Assembly: GCA_937907395.1 (NCBI GenBank)
Contig: CALCII010000016.1
Location: 186,001-250,000 of the forward strand
Origin: an uncultured Chitinophagaceae bacterium
Lineage (GTDB): Bacteria; Bacteroidota; Bacteroidia; Chitinophagales; Chitinophagaceae
Reading direction: 5' to 3'
DNA length: 64,000 nucleotides
The notes beneath the pieces were generated by a model. It was not told the origin of the DNA, ran no database searches, and saw only the letters and a program-made list of their open reading frames with translations. Shown here one piece after another: positions 16,937 through 24,954 of this stretch (its first letter is position 1; the number at the start of each line of letters is the position of its first letter). A program made the translations under genes and the position numbers.

Positions 16937-16999
16937 GATGAGCTTGTGTTGTATTAGAAATCAGGAACAAACACCTGTTCATACATGCCACAATTTCCG

Positions 17000-17007
17000 T
17001 TCCTTTG
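17000..17007 (+). promoter_or_regulatory. -7 promoter element of mqnA
   Basis: TTCCTTTG at 17000-17007 resembles TAnnTTTG and is followed by GCAGCGCAAAAG, a common layout just before Bacteroidetes starts. It lies downstream of the ATG at 16985, which argues for translation from the TTG at 17027. No clear -33 element is seen. Confidence 0.4.
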
Positions 17008-17026
17008 CAGCGCAAAAGTAAATGAA

Positions 17027-17767
17027 TTGGAGAAGATAAAAGTTGGAGCTGTCAGCTATCTCAATACGAAACCTTTTTTGTACGGTTTTGAGCATAGCAA
17101 TGTAAAAGAGCAGATGGAGGTTTCGGTAGATTATCCGGCCCGTGTGGCACAAGGACTGAAAGACGGGACCCTTGATGTGGCGCTGGTGCCTGTAGCTGTA
17201 CTGGCTACGATACCCGAATATTATTTCGTTGGTGATTATGGCATTGCCTGCGATGGAGAAGTGGCAAGTGTGGCATTGTTCAGCGATGTGCCAATGGAAG
17301 AAATTCAGACAGTCCTGTTGGATTACCAGTCCCGGACATCTGTGGCGCTTGCCAGGTTGCTCTTTCAACATCATTGGAAACGGAACCAGGTATTTGAAGA
17401 TGCCGGAACAGATTTCCGAAACCAGATTAAAGGCACAACAGCAGGAGTAGTGATTGGTGACCGGGCTCTTGAACAGCGATTAACCAGCAAGTATGTATAT
17501 GATCTGGGTACTGCCTGGAAGGAAATGACGGGATTGCCGTTTGTATTTGCAGCCTGGGTGAGCAGGCGCCGTTTACCAGATGAATTTATCCATGCATTCA
17601 ATGCAGCTTGTGCTACAGGAATGCAGCACCTGGAAGAAGTGGTGAAAGAGGAAGCCTATGGCGTTTATGATTTGAATGTATATTACACCAAGAATATTCA
17701 CTTCTTTCTGGATGAAGAAAAGAAGAAAGCAATGAATCATTTTCTTCAATTGCTAAAAAATAGCTGA
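17027..17767 (+). CDS. mqnA: Chorismate dehydratase, menaquinone synthesis by the futalosine route
   Basis: Dehydrates chorismate to 3-enolpyruvyl-benzoate, first step of futalosine-dependent menaquinone synthesis. The protein reads (M)EKIKVGAVSYLNTKPFLYGF, with the family hallmark SYLNTKP, followed by a periplasmic-binding-protein-like fold. I choose the TTG at 17027 (246 residues) because homologues begin at this point and a likely promoter element overlaps the 14 codons after the upstream ATG at 16985. That ATG would give 260 residues. No other mqn genes are nearby. Confidence 0.88.
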   Translation: MEKIKVGAVSYLNTKPFLYGFEHSNVKEQMEVSVDYPARVAQGLKDGTLDVALVPVAVLATIPEYYFVGDYGIACDGEVASVALFSDVPMEEIQTVLLDYQSRTSVALARLLFQHHWKRNQVFEDAGTDFRNQIKGTTAGVVIGDRALEQRLTSKYVYDLGTAWKEMTGLPFVFAAWVSRRRLPDEFIHAFNAACATGMQHLEEVVKEEAYGVYDLNVYYTKNIHFFLDEEKKKAMNHFLQLLKNS

Positions 17768-17815
17768 TAATGATCATAAGATTCATCAACTTATAAATAA
17801 CATCAAGAGTCAATA

Positions 17816-18655
17816 GTGAAAAAAAGAGTTACTATAGTAATTCCTTGTTACAATCAGGGGGCTTTCCTGCAAGATGCGCTGGATAGTATTGCTGCATGCA
17901 ATGAGAAATTATTTGATCTCATTATTGTAAATGATGGTTCTACTGATAAAGAAACAAATGAGATACTGATCAGATTATCTGAACAAGGGTATCATGTGAT
18001 TTTCCAGGAAAATAAAGGGCTAGGGGGCGCACGGAATGCTGGCATTCTTGCCTCTGAAACAGAATATATTCTTCCTCTTGATGCAGACAATAAATTGCTG
18101 CCCTCCTATGTGGAGAAAGGAGTAAAAGTGTTAGAGGACCATCCTGAGGTTTCAGTAGTTTACGGTAATGCAAAATTATTTGGAGATAAACAGGGGGAAT
18201 TAATTCCGGGGCCATTTAATCTGCAACGGCTAATGCTGGGTAATTATATTGATGCCTGTGCCTTGGTGCGTAAATCTGCTTTGGAAAAAGCAGGTCTGTA
18301 CGACAGGATGAAAATTATGGGTTATGAGGATTGGGATCTTTGGTTGCGGATTGCTTTTTCAGGGGGGCAATTTCATTATATCAATGAAACGTTGTTTGAA
18401 TACAGAGTGAGGCACGATTCAATGATGAAGGGTGTGAATGCGAATGTTCAGAAACAAAATGAAATTGAAACACATATTCTGAATAAATATGCGGATAAAC
18501 TTGATTTTGATTATCCGCTGAACCGCTTCCTTTATCAATTTAAAAAGAAGCCGTTTACGATTTTAAAAGCTTTGTTTTATAGAAAGTTTTTTCCGAAAGT
18601 TTACCATCGTAAAGTAAAAGAAGGGAGTGTGAGACGTTTTTATATTTATGACTGA
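17816..18655 (+). CDS. Family 2 glycosyltransferase
   Basis: 279-residue GT-A fold enzyme starting with GTG. VTIVIPCYNQGAFLQDALDSI is followed by IIVNDGSTDKET (nucleotide-binding Asp), PLDADNKL (DxD-like metal site) and GYEDWDLWLRIAF (acceptor-side ED motif). It transfers a sugar from a nucleotide donor, probably to a polysaccharide or lipid-linked glycan. It is the first gene of a co-directed run: the next gene overlaps its end by 8 bases. Confidence 0.9.
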   Translation: MKKRVTIVIPCYNQGAFLQDALDSIAACNEKLFDLIIVNDGSTDKETNEILIRLSEQGYHVIFQENKGLGGARNAGILASETEYILPLDADNKLLPSYVEKGVKVLEDHPEVSVVYGNAKLFGDKQGELIPGPFNLQRLMLGNYIDACALVRKSALEKAGLYDRMKIMGYEDWDLWLRIAFSGGQFHYINETLFEYRVRHDSMMKGVNANVQKQNEIETHILNKYADKLDFDYPLNRFLYQFKKKPFTILKALFYRKFFPKVYHRKVKEGSVRRFYIYD

Positions 18656-19373
18656 TCATAAAAGTATGGAAAAAAATAAAGTCACATCAGAATTTAATCC
18701 AGATATAACCAATCCCTATTATTTTATGAGATTGGGCATTTATCAGGGGATAAAGAAACACGCAGATCAGATGCAGGGGCGTATTCTGGATTTTGGATGT
18801 GGCTCAAAGCCTTATGCTTCGTTATTTCAATTCAAAGAATATATTGGTGTTGATTTTGAGAATCCCGGTCATCCACACGATAATGAAGAGATTGATATTT
18901 ATTATGATGGGAAAAATATTCCATTAGAGGATGGTACAGTAGACTCTGTATTGTGCAGCGAAGTGTTTGAACATGTGTTTAATCTTCCTCATATATTGAA
19001 AGAATTTCAGAGGCTTCTTAAACCGGGTGGCGTTCTGTTGGCAACATGCCCTTTTGTATGGAAGGAACATGAACTTCCTTACGATTACGCAAGGTATACA
19101 CTCTATGCACTGGATGATTTAATGGTTTCTAACGGATTCAAAAAAGTTGAAGCCTCCAAAGGAGGAAACTTTGCAGAAGTATTAACGCAGCTATTGGTGC
19201 TTTTTTTTTATGATTTATTTTATGGGAAAGCCAATCGCTTCTGGCTCACAAGAAAGATATATACTTTTCTATTCATTATTGCTCCCAATTTGTTTGGCAT
19301 TTTAATAAGCAAAGTTTTTAAAAAACAAACACAGATGTATTTAAATAATATAATTCTGTACAAAAAGGTGTGA
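18648..19373 (+). CDS. SAM-dependent class I methyltransferase
   Basis: 241-residue protein with Rossmann-fold methyltransferase motifs: ILDFGCGSKPY (motif I), GVDFENPG (motif II), DSVLCSEVFEHV and LLKPGGVLLATCPF (post-motif II/III). A hydrophobic C-terminal stretch may contact the membrane. The start overlaps the upstream glycosyltransferase, so translation is probably coupled. Context suggests methylation of a glycan or of a glycan-pathway intermediate; substrate unknown. Confidence 0.88.
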   Translation: MTDHKSMEKNKVTSEFNPDITNPYYFMRLGIYQGIKKHADQMQGRILDFGCGSKPYASLFQFKEYIGVDFENPGHPHDNEEIDIYYDGKNIPLEDGTVDSVLCSEVFEHVFNLPHILKEFQRLLKPGGVLLATCPFVWKEHELPYDYARYTLYALDDLMVSNGFKKVEASKGGNFAEVLTQLLVLFFYDLFYGKANRFWLTRKIYTFLFIIAPNLFGILISKVFKKQTQMYLNNIILYKKV

Positions 19374-20251
19374 TGAATTCAGTCGCTGTCATATATCTCT
19401 CATGGTTACCATATGGGATCTCCGAGTTTGAAGGATTTCTACATTCGTATAAACTGCATCCGGCAGGAGCATCTCATCAACTCATTCTGTTATTCAATGG
19501 TGTGAATAGTGCGGAAGATTATGAACCGTTCCTGGTTCATGCTGAAAACGAGTTGGGCTTCCGTCCACAGTTTATGGTTTATGAAAAAGGGCAGGACATT
19601 GAAGCCTATTTTTATGCAGCCAGAAATCTTAACCATGAATACCTTTTGTTTTTAAATACCTACAGCCGTATCATGGCCAACGACTGGCTGCAAAAGTACC
19701 TGCTTGCTTTTCAGGCCGATGATCAACTGGGGCTTTTATCGGCCAGTGCTTCTGCGTTAAGCTATTACAGTGCCGTTTTTCAAAAAAACACATGGCAATG
19801 GGAGACAGATAAATCTTTCAGTAACCAATTCCGCAAGTACAAATTATTCCTGAAAGCCTTGTTGTATTGGCGCTTTTTATTCAACGCTTTTCCCAATTAC
19901 CATATCCGCACCAATGCTTTTATGATTAGAAGATCTTTGATGCTGCAAATCAAATGCCCAGCCCTTACTTCTAAGTTTAAAGCTTATCTTTTTGAAAGCG
20001 GATATCAATCATTTACCAACCAGGTGCTTCAGTTGGGCTTTGCCGCACAGGTGATCGACAGGAACGGAACTGTTCATAAGATGAACGAGTGCTCTCAACT
20101 GCCGGTTTTCTGGAAAGCGAACCAGGAACTGCTGCTGGTATCTGATAATCAGTCCCGCAAGTACGATGAAGCAGATTTACAGGCACAAGCGTTTATGCGC
20201 TATCTTGCATGGGGAGAAAAATCAACGAATCTCCGCAGGGTCGAATTATAG
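19373..20251 (+). CDS. Glycosyltransferase-like protein of unknown specificity
   Basis: 292-residue protein beginning at the ATG at 19373, which shares one base with the upstream TGA. LIMITED GT-A-like features are seen: an N-terminal strand VAVIYLSWLPYG, and YLLFLNTYSRIMANDWLQKYL in the place of a DxD region but without a clear DxD. An NTFVIRR-like segment (RTNAFMIRRSLM) also recalls GT2-family relatives. I cannot assign a function. Its place between a methyltransferase and a GT2 gene suggests a glycan role. Confidence 0.6.
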   Translation: MNSVAVIYLSWLPYGISEFEGFLHSYKLHPAGASHQLILLFNGVNSAEDYEPFLVHAENELGFRPQFMVYEKGQDIEAYFYAARNLNHEYLLFLNTYSRIMANDWLQKYLLAFQADDQLGLLSASASALSYYSAVFQKNTWQWETDKSFSNQFRKYKLFLKALLYWRFLFNAFPNYHIRTNAFMIRRSLMLQIKCPALTSKFKAYLFESGYQSFTNQVLQLGFAAQVIDRNGTVHKMNECSQLPVFWKANQELLLVSDNQSRKYDEADLQAQAFMRYLAWGEKSTNLRRVEL

Positions 20252-20253
20252 TC

Positions 20254-21180
20254 ATGCATCAACCATTCATTTCCATTTGCATCCCAGCCTACAAGCGAAC
20301 AGCCTACCTCAAGAGGGTACTCGATAGTATTGCTGTTCAAACGTATCGCCATTTTGAAGTGATTGTAACGGATGATACGCCGGGAAAGGAATTGGCTGAT
20401 TTTATAAAAAATCTTCCATATGATTTCCCTCTCATCTATATACACAATGATCCGGCTAAAGGCACTCCGCTTAACTGGACAGAGGGGATGAAACATGCAA
20501 AAGGAGAATGGATTAAGATTATTCATGATGATGATTGGTTAACAGATGCTGATGCACTTCAGCATTATGCAGATGCTGTCAGAGAAGAGGTTGATTGTAT
20601 TTTTTCAGGTTATGTTGCCTGTTATGAAGCAGAAAACCGCTTGGTAAATAAAACCATCACTCAGAAAAAATTTCAGCGAATACAACGCCATCCTCACGAA
20701 TTATTTGCATCGAATCAAATAGGTCCGCCCAGTGTGGTTTTATTCCGGAAAACAATGGGACAATTGTATGATCCGCAATTAAAATGGCTGGTTGACCTCG
20801 AAGCTTATGTAACCATTTTACAGAAGTTTAACTGTGTATATATCGATCGCCCGCTTATTACGATGAGTTATAATGAAACGCAGGTGACCAATGACTGCTT
20901 CAGGAACCCGGAAGTGGAAATCATGGAATCCCTGATTTATTATCAAAAGCATGGCGATGTTGTATTCAGTACCTGGATTAGTTATGATGGCTGGTGGCGT
21001 TTGATCAGGAACCTGGATATTAGATCTGTGGATCAATTAAGAAGCTATTCATTCGGTTTTTCAATTCCTTTTCAGTTAAAAAACATTGTTCAATTTCAGC
21101 ACTATTTGTCTCCTTTGTTATTAAAAAACCCTTTCGTATCAAAGATTACAATGTTTATATCTTTCTTAATTAAGAAATAG
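20254..21180 (+). CDS. Family 2 glycosyltransferase
   Basis: 308-residue protein starting at MHQPFISICIPAYKR, 2 bases after the previous stop; a frame-open extension to 20209 lies inside the upstream gene and is unlikely. It shows VIVTDDTPG (nucleotide site), WIKIIHDDDWL (DxD-like triple Asp) and LKWLVDLEAYVTIL (acceptor-side acidic motif). Cytoplasmic enzyme, donor and acceptor unknown. It is the last gene of the tightly packed run 17816-21180. Confidence 0.9.
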   Translation: MHQPFISICIPAYKRTAYLKRVLDSIAVQTYRHFEVIVTDDTPGKELADFIKNLPYDFPLIYIHNDPAKGTPLNWTEGMKHAKGEWIKIIHDDDWLTDADALQHYADAVREEVDCIFSGYVACYEAENRLVNKTITQKKFQRIQRHPHELFASNQIGPPSVVLFRKTMGQLYDPQLKWLVDLEAYVTILQKFNCVYIDRPLITMSYNETQVTNDCFRNPEVEIMESLIYYQKHGDVVFSTWISYDGWWRLIRNLDIRSVDQLRSYSFGFSIPFQLKNIVQFQHYLSPLLLKNPFVSKITMFISFLIKK

Positions 21181-21237
21181 CAGGTGATCAATATCATTTG
21201 GTTGCAACAGGAAAAATTCATTACTTCATTAAGCTAA

Positions 21238-21720
21238 ATGAAAAATATGAAGACATTTCTACTCTTCTTCTTTGTTATTTCTGCCTATCTTGTTAATGCT
21301 CAGAATTCAGTTATACCCGGTGGCGGAAATACTTCGGATGCAGGTGGCTCTATCAGCTACTCTTTAGGCTACATTGCCAATTTGAATGGAACTTCTGCAG
21401 ATGGATCGTTATCTGGCGGACTACAACAGCCTTATGAAATTTCTGTTATTACTGGTGTTAGAAACAATGAAATCAATCTGGATATCAAGTCCTTCCCTAA
21501 TCCCGCCAGCCATTACCTTGTCTTAAATGCAGGAAATATTACACTAAAAAATCTTAGTTACATTGTTTCAAATATTGAAGGTAAAACTATTCGTCAGGGA
21601 CGTATATTATCCTCTCAAACAATCATTGATCTTTCCGGAGTAAAAAATGCGACTTATATCATCCGGGTATACTCTGATCAGAGAGCAATTAAATCATTCA
21701 GGGTCATCAAAACCAATTAA
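21238..21720 (+). CDS. Exported protein with type IX secretion sorting domain
   Basis: 160-residue protein. Signal peptide about 1-21 (ending VNAQ). A short glycine/serine-rich region follows, then from about residue 85 a Por-type C-terminal sorting domain: IKSFPNPASHYLVL, then GKTIRQG, DLSGVKNATYIIRVY and a basic end. These features predict export by Sec and then by the Bacteroidetes type IX system. The mature part is very small, so it may be a structural or carrier protein. Followed 24 bases later by another exported protein gene. Confidence 0.85.
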   Translation: MKNMKTFLLFFFVISAYLVNAQNSVIPGGGNTSDAGGSISYSLGYIANLNGTSADGSLSGGLQQPYEISVITGVRNNEINLDIKSFPNPASHYLVLNAGNITLKNLSYIVSNIEGKTIRQGRILSSQTIIDLSGVKNATYIIRVYSDQRAIKSFRVIKTN

Positions 21721-21744
21721 AACACTTTTAAAACAAACGATATT

Positions 21745-22884
21745 ATGAAAAAGAGCTTACACCTGCTAATGTTTTTTGTCTCCTTTTCTGCTGCTGTTGC
21801 ACAGGTTCCAGGTAAAATGACTTATCAGGCAGTGCTACGGTATTCGAATAATGGTCTTGTAGCGAATAAAAGCATTGTTATGAAAGTGAGTATTCTTCAA
21901 GGAAGTGCAAGTGGCACTAGTGTATATTCCGAAACACATAATACTTCCACCAATCCCAATGGCCTGGTAACAATCGAAATTGGAGGAGGAGTCAATCAAA
22001 GTGGTGCTTTATTATCAGTTGACTGGTCAAACGGGCCTTTCTTTTTGAAAACCGAAACAGACCCACAAGGGGGAAATAATTTTACAATCACAAGTACATC
22101 ACAGTTGTTAAGTGTTCCGTATGCATTTTACGCAGGTAAATCAGGTAATGGAATGCCTTCTGGAAATCAGATTGGTCAAATGTTATACTGGGATGGCGAA
22201 CAATGGAAGTTTATTGCTCCTGGGCAGCCCGGGCAGTTTTTGCAAATGACCACTCAAATGATTCCAGGTTGGGCTGGTATTCCAAGGGACAGCCTTTGCA
22301 ATTGTTGTGATTCGCTTATCGTTAAAATTGATACCTTAAAGAGTAGTTCCAATGCAGATTGGAGAAACGTTGTATTGATAGGTAGTACAGATGGATCTTC
22401 GAATGATATTGATATTTGTGCATCTGCATGGACAATAGGTGGTAACCCTTCTTACATCCGGGGCCATTTAAAATTCAGCTTAAATACAGTTCCTGCAAAT
22501 GCGACAATCATTTCTGCTAAACTATCTTTGTATTCAAATCCCACGCCTATCAATGGAAATCTCACAGATGCGAATTCAGGTTCTAATAATGCATTCTATA
22601 TCCGTCGTATCACATCTTCATGGGTAGGTAATACGCTTACCTGGGCTACTATGCCAACTACAACTACTGAAGGACAGATTTTGATCCCTCATACAAGCTC
22701 TCCATCACTTGATCTCATAGATATTGATGTGACAAATCTGGTAAAAGCTATGCGGGCAGCAGGAAATGATTATGGCTTCGTTATACAGTTGGTGAATGAA
22801 TCGGCTTATAATGCCAGACAATTCTGTTCCAGTAATCACTCTAATGTATCAAAACGACCAAGATTGATTCTTGAGTATAAATAG
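21745..22884 (+). CDS. Exported DNRLRE-domain protein
   Basis: 379-residue protein with a signal peptide (about 1-20, ending AVAQ). The N-terminal region (21-130) is a beta-rich domain common in Bacteroidetes surface proteins (GKMTYQAVLR, then SVPYAFYA). The middle carries a Cys-rich CNCCDSL. From about 205 a DNRLRE-type domain is seen, with GHLKFSLNTVPANATIISAKLSLY, then WVGNTLTWATMP and RPRLILEY at the end. It probably acts outside the cell in binding or display. No type IX sorting tail is evident, unlike its upstream neighbour. Confidence 0.75.
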   Translation: MKKSLHLLMFFVSFSAAVAQVPGKMTYQAVLRYSNNGLVANKSIVMKVSILQGSASGTSVYSETHNTSTNPNGLVTIEIGGGVNQSGALLSVDWSNGPFFLKTETDPQGGNNFTITSTSQLLSVPYAFYAGKSGNGMPSGNQIGQMLYWDGEQWKFIAPGQPGQFLQMTTQMIPGWAGIPRDSLCNCCDSLIVKIDTLKSSSNADWRNVVLIGSTDGSSNDIDICASAWTIGGNPSYIRGHLKFSLNTVPANATIISAKLSLYSNPTPINGNLTDANSGSNNAFYIRRITSSWVGNTLTWATMPTTTTEGQILIPHTSSPSLDLIDIDVTNLVKAMRAAGNDYGFVIQLVNESAYNARQFCSSNHSNVSKRPRLILEYK

Positions 22885-22905
22885 AAATGTTTTTGATTAA
22901 TTTAG

Positions 22906-22937
22906 AAAAGCAATAGAACCATGATTCTATTGCTTTT
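22906..22937 (+). terminator. Rho-independent terminator
   Basis: AAAAGCAATAGAA (22906-22918) pairs perfectly with TTCTATTGCTTTT (22925-22937) around CCATGA, with more T residues following. It closes the two-gene exported-protein unit. Confidence 0.9.
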
Positions 22938-22962
22938 TTTGTAGTTTGCAATATTGAAAGGT

Positions 22963-23850
22963 ATGACGCTGAAAGTTTCCATCATCATCATCAACTATAA
23001 TACGTATCAACTGACTTGCAATTGTATTGAGTCTGTTGTTAAGTTTACTGCGATCCCATACGAAATCATTCTTGTTGATAATGCGTCTACGGAGTGTAAC
23101 TCGGATCTATTCAAAGAAAAATTTCCTTTTATTAAATTGGTAAAAAATCCATTGAACAATGGATTTGCCGCAGGTAACAACCTGGGAATAAAGTATGCAG
23201 AGGGCGATGTGATTTTGCTATTGAATAGTGATACATATTTAGAAGAAGATGCAATCAGTAAAACGGCATCCTGGTTAGCGGCTAAGCCGGATGCCGGAGT
23301 GGTGGGTTGTAAAATGGTTTATCCCGATGGTTCGCTTCAATACACCGCACGGAGATTCAGGAGTATTCAATGGGAACTGCTGGATTGGTTCCGTCCTCTA
23401 CTCTTTATATTGCCATACCGCAAACGTGCACAAATAATGTTGGGTAAATATTTCAAAGCCGATTTTAATACAGCATGTGATTGGCTGAACGGTGCATTCT
23501 TCATGTTTCGCAAAGAGATTTTGAAACAGCTGCCGCAAAACAAACTCGATGAACGGTTCTTCATGTATGGCGAAGATCATTTGTGGTGCTGGCAAATTCA
23601 ACAAGCAGGCTTTATCAACTATTTCTATAATGAAACAAGTATCGTGCATATCAGCAGCGGCAGTACTTCTGTTGAAAAGCAGTTAAACCTGCGGAAGCTG
23701 ATGTTGAAGCATGAACTCGAGATTGTGAAAGAAAGAAAAGGAGACGGGCTTTATTATGTTTGCTTTTCTGTGCTTTATCAAACAAAAGAACAAATCCGTA
23801 ATTCGATAAAATGGCTGGTATTCAAACTGACAGGAAAACTAATCCGATAA
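22963..23850 (+). CDS. Family 2 glycosyltransferase, rhamnosyltransferase-like
   Basis: 295-residue protein starting at ATG 22963 (MTLKVSIIIINYNTY). It has EIILVDNASTE, NNGFAAGNNLGIKYA and VILLLNSDTYL (DxD-like), then a later GAFFMFRKEIL and FMYGEDHLWCWQI. This arrangement is typical of WbbL-type rhamnosyl- and related glycosyltransferases. It overlaps the convergent GT4 gene by 12 bases. Donor sugar not determinable here. Confidence 0.9.
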   Translation: MTLKVSIIIINYNTYQLTCNCIESVVKFTAIPYEIILVDNASTECNSDLFKEKFPFIKLVKNPLNNGFAAGNNLGIKYAEGDVILLLNSDTYLEEDAISKTASWLAAKPDAGVVGCKMVYPDGSLQYTARRFRSIQWELLDWFRPLLFILPYRKRAQIMLGKYFKADFNTACDWLNGAFFMFRKEILKQLPQNKLDERFFMYGEDHLWCWQIQQAGFINYFYNETSIVHISSGSTSVEKQLNLRKLMLKHELEIVKERKGDGLYYVCFSVLYQTKEQIRNSIKWLVFKLTGKLIR

Positions 23851-24954
23851 GTACGTCTTTACTTTCTTTACTACATCCCCCCAATAATAAGTCTCATAAA
23901 ATGAAGCAGGAATAGAACTGTTTTTTTCGGTAACTGCGGTTACAACAGTTTTTGCAAAGGTTTTCCAATCGCCATCTGCAACCACCAGCAACTGGTTGCC
24001 ACAGGCGTTTGCATCCACACCAACGGCGCCGGATTTTGTTGCCACTACTTTCGTATTTAATCCCAACGCTTCAATCATTTTTGTTTTAACACCACCTCCA
24101 ATCAGCACAGGGTTTAATAATACATCGGCTGCTTTTGTGTATTCGTCAATATCATCCACAAACCCGGCATAATACAAATGATCCTTGTTGTATGCCTTCA
24201 ACTCATCATAAGATGCAGGTAATCGTTTTCCCGCAACGAGAATGTTATAGGAAAGCCCGGCTTCTTTTAAAGCCGGGTTAATGTTTTGTATGATGATATC
24301 CAATGCATCCAGGTTGGGCTTATAATCCAGCAGCCCGTTGAAAAATAAAAGGGGAGCAGCAGTATCCAGTTTGTGTCGTACACATACCCGTTCTTTCGCT
24401 TCTTTCTTATCTGCAGGAACGGTTTGTTGTGTAATACCGTATGGAACGATCACACAATTAGATGCTTTTACATTCATTTTGTCAATCATCCACTGACGGT
24501 CTTCCTCTGTAATGCAAAATACTTTATCGGCAAAACGCAAGGTCCATCCTTCGTACCATTCCAGTAATCGCCACCAGCTTTTTCCAATGGTTTTGAATCG
24601 TTGTGATTCCACATTATGTGTGTGGACGATAATCCGGGCGCCGTATAATTTCTTTAACGGATACGCCAGCCAGCCATAATAGGGGTGCTCTATGATTACA
24701 GTTTTGATTCCCTGTTTTTTCAGAAAGGCTCCCATTTTGAAAACCAGAAACGGATTGGCATAACGGATGCGGCTCTTGCTAAGCAAAGGATGAAACTGAT
24801 ATTCTTTTACCGATGAAGCATCATTATCTGCCGTACCTGCTACATGTAATTCACATTCTTTTCCAAGGTATTCATTGAAATGTGCAATCAGTTTTTGTCC
24901 GCCTGAGAAATAAGGCAGAAACGGATAAGGCACTATGTTTAATACCTTATTCAT
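23839..24954 (-). CDS. Family 4 glycosyltransferase
   Basis: 371-residue GT-B fold enzyme. The N-terminal acceptor domain starts with NIVPYPFLPYFSGGQKLIAHF, the glycine loop of GT4 enzymes. The donor domain has LLFFNGLLDYKPNLDAL, then YYAGFVDDIDEYTKAADVLLNPVLIGGGVKTKMIEAL, the EX7E-like nucleotide-sugar site. The start overlaps the stop of the upstream YfhO-like gene by 4 bases (ATGA), so the pair is translationally coupled. Probably adds a sugar to a surface glycan. Confidence 0.9.
   Translation of the reverse strand: MNKVLNIVPYPFLPYFSGGQKLIAHFNEYLGKECELHVAGTADNDASSVKEYQFHPLLSKSRIRYANPFLVFKMGAFLKKQGIKTVIIEHPYYGWLAYPLKKLYGARIIVHTHNVESQRFKTIGKSWWRLLEWYEGWTLRFADKVFCITEEDRQWMIDKMNVKASNCVIVPYGITQQTVPADKKEAKERVCVRHKLDTAAPLLFFNGLLDYKPNLDALDIIIQNINPALKEAGLSYNILVAGKRLPASYDELKAYNKDHLYYAGFVDDIDEYTKAADVLLNPVLIGGGVKTKMIEALGLNTKVVATKSGAVGVDANACGNQLLVVADGDWKTFAKTVVTAVTEKNSSIPASFYETYYWGDVVKKVKTYLSD

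Noticed and set aside
18648..20251. A multi-gene antibiotic or secondary metabolite cluster
   Set aside because: Only glycosyltransferases and a methyltransferase are present, with no synthase or carrier genes; surface glycan synthesis is simpler.
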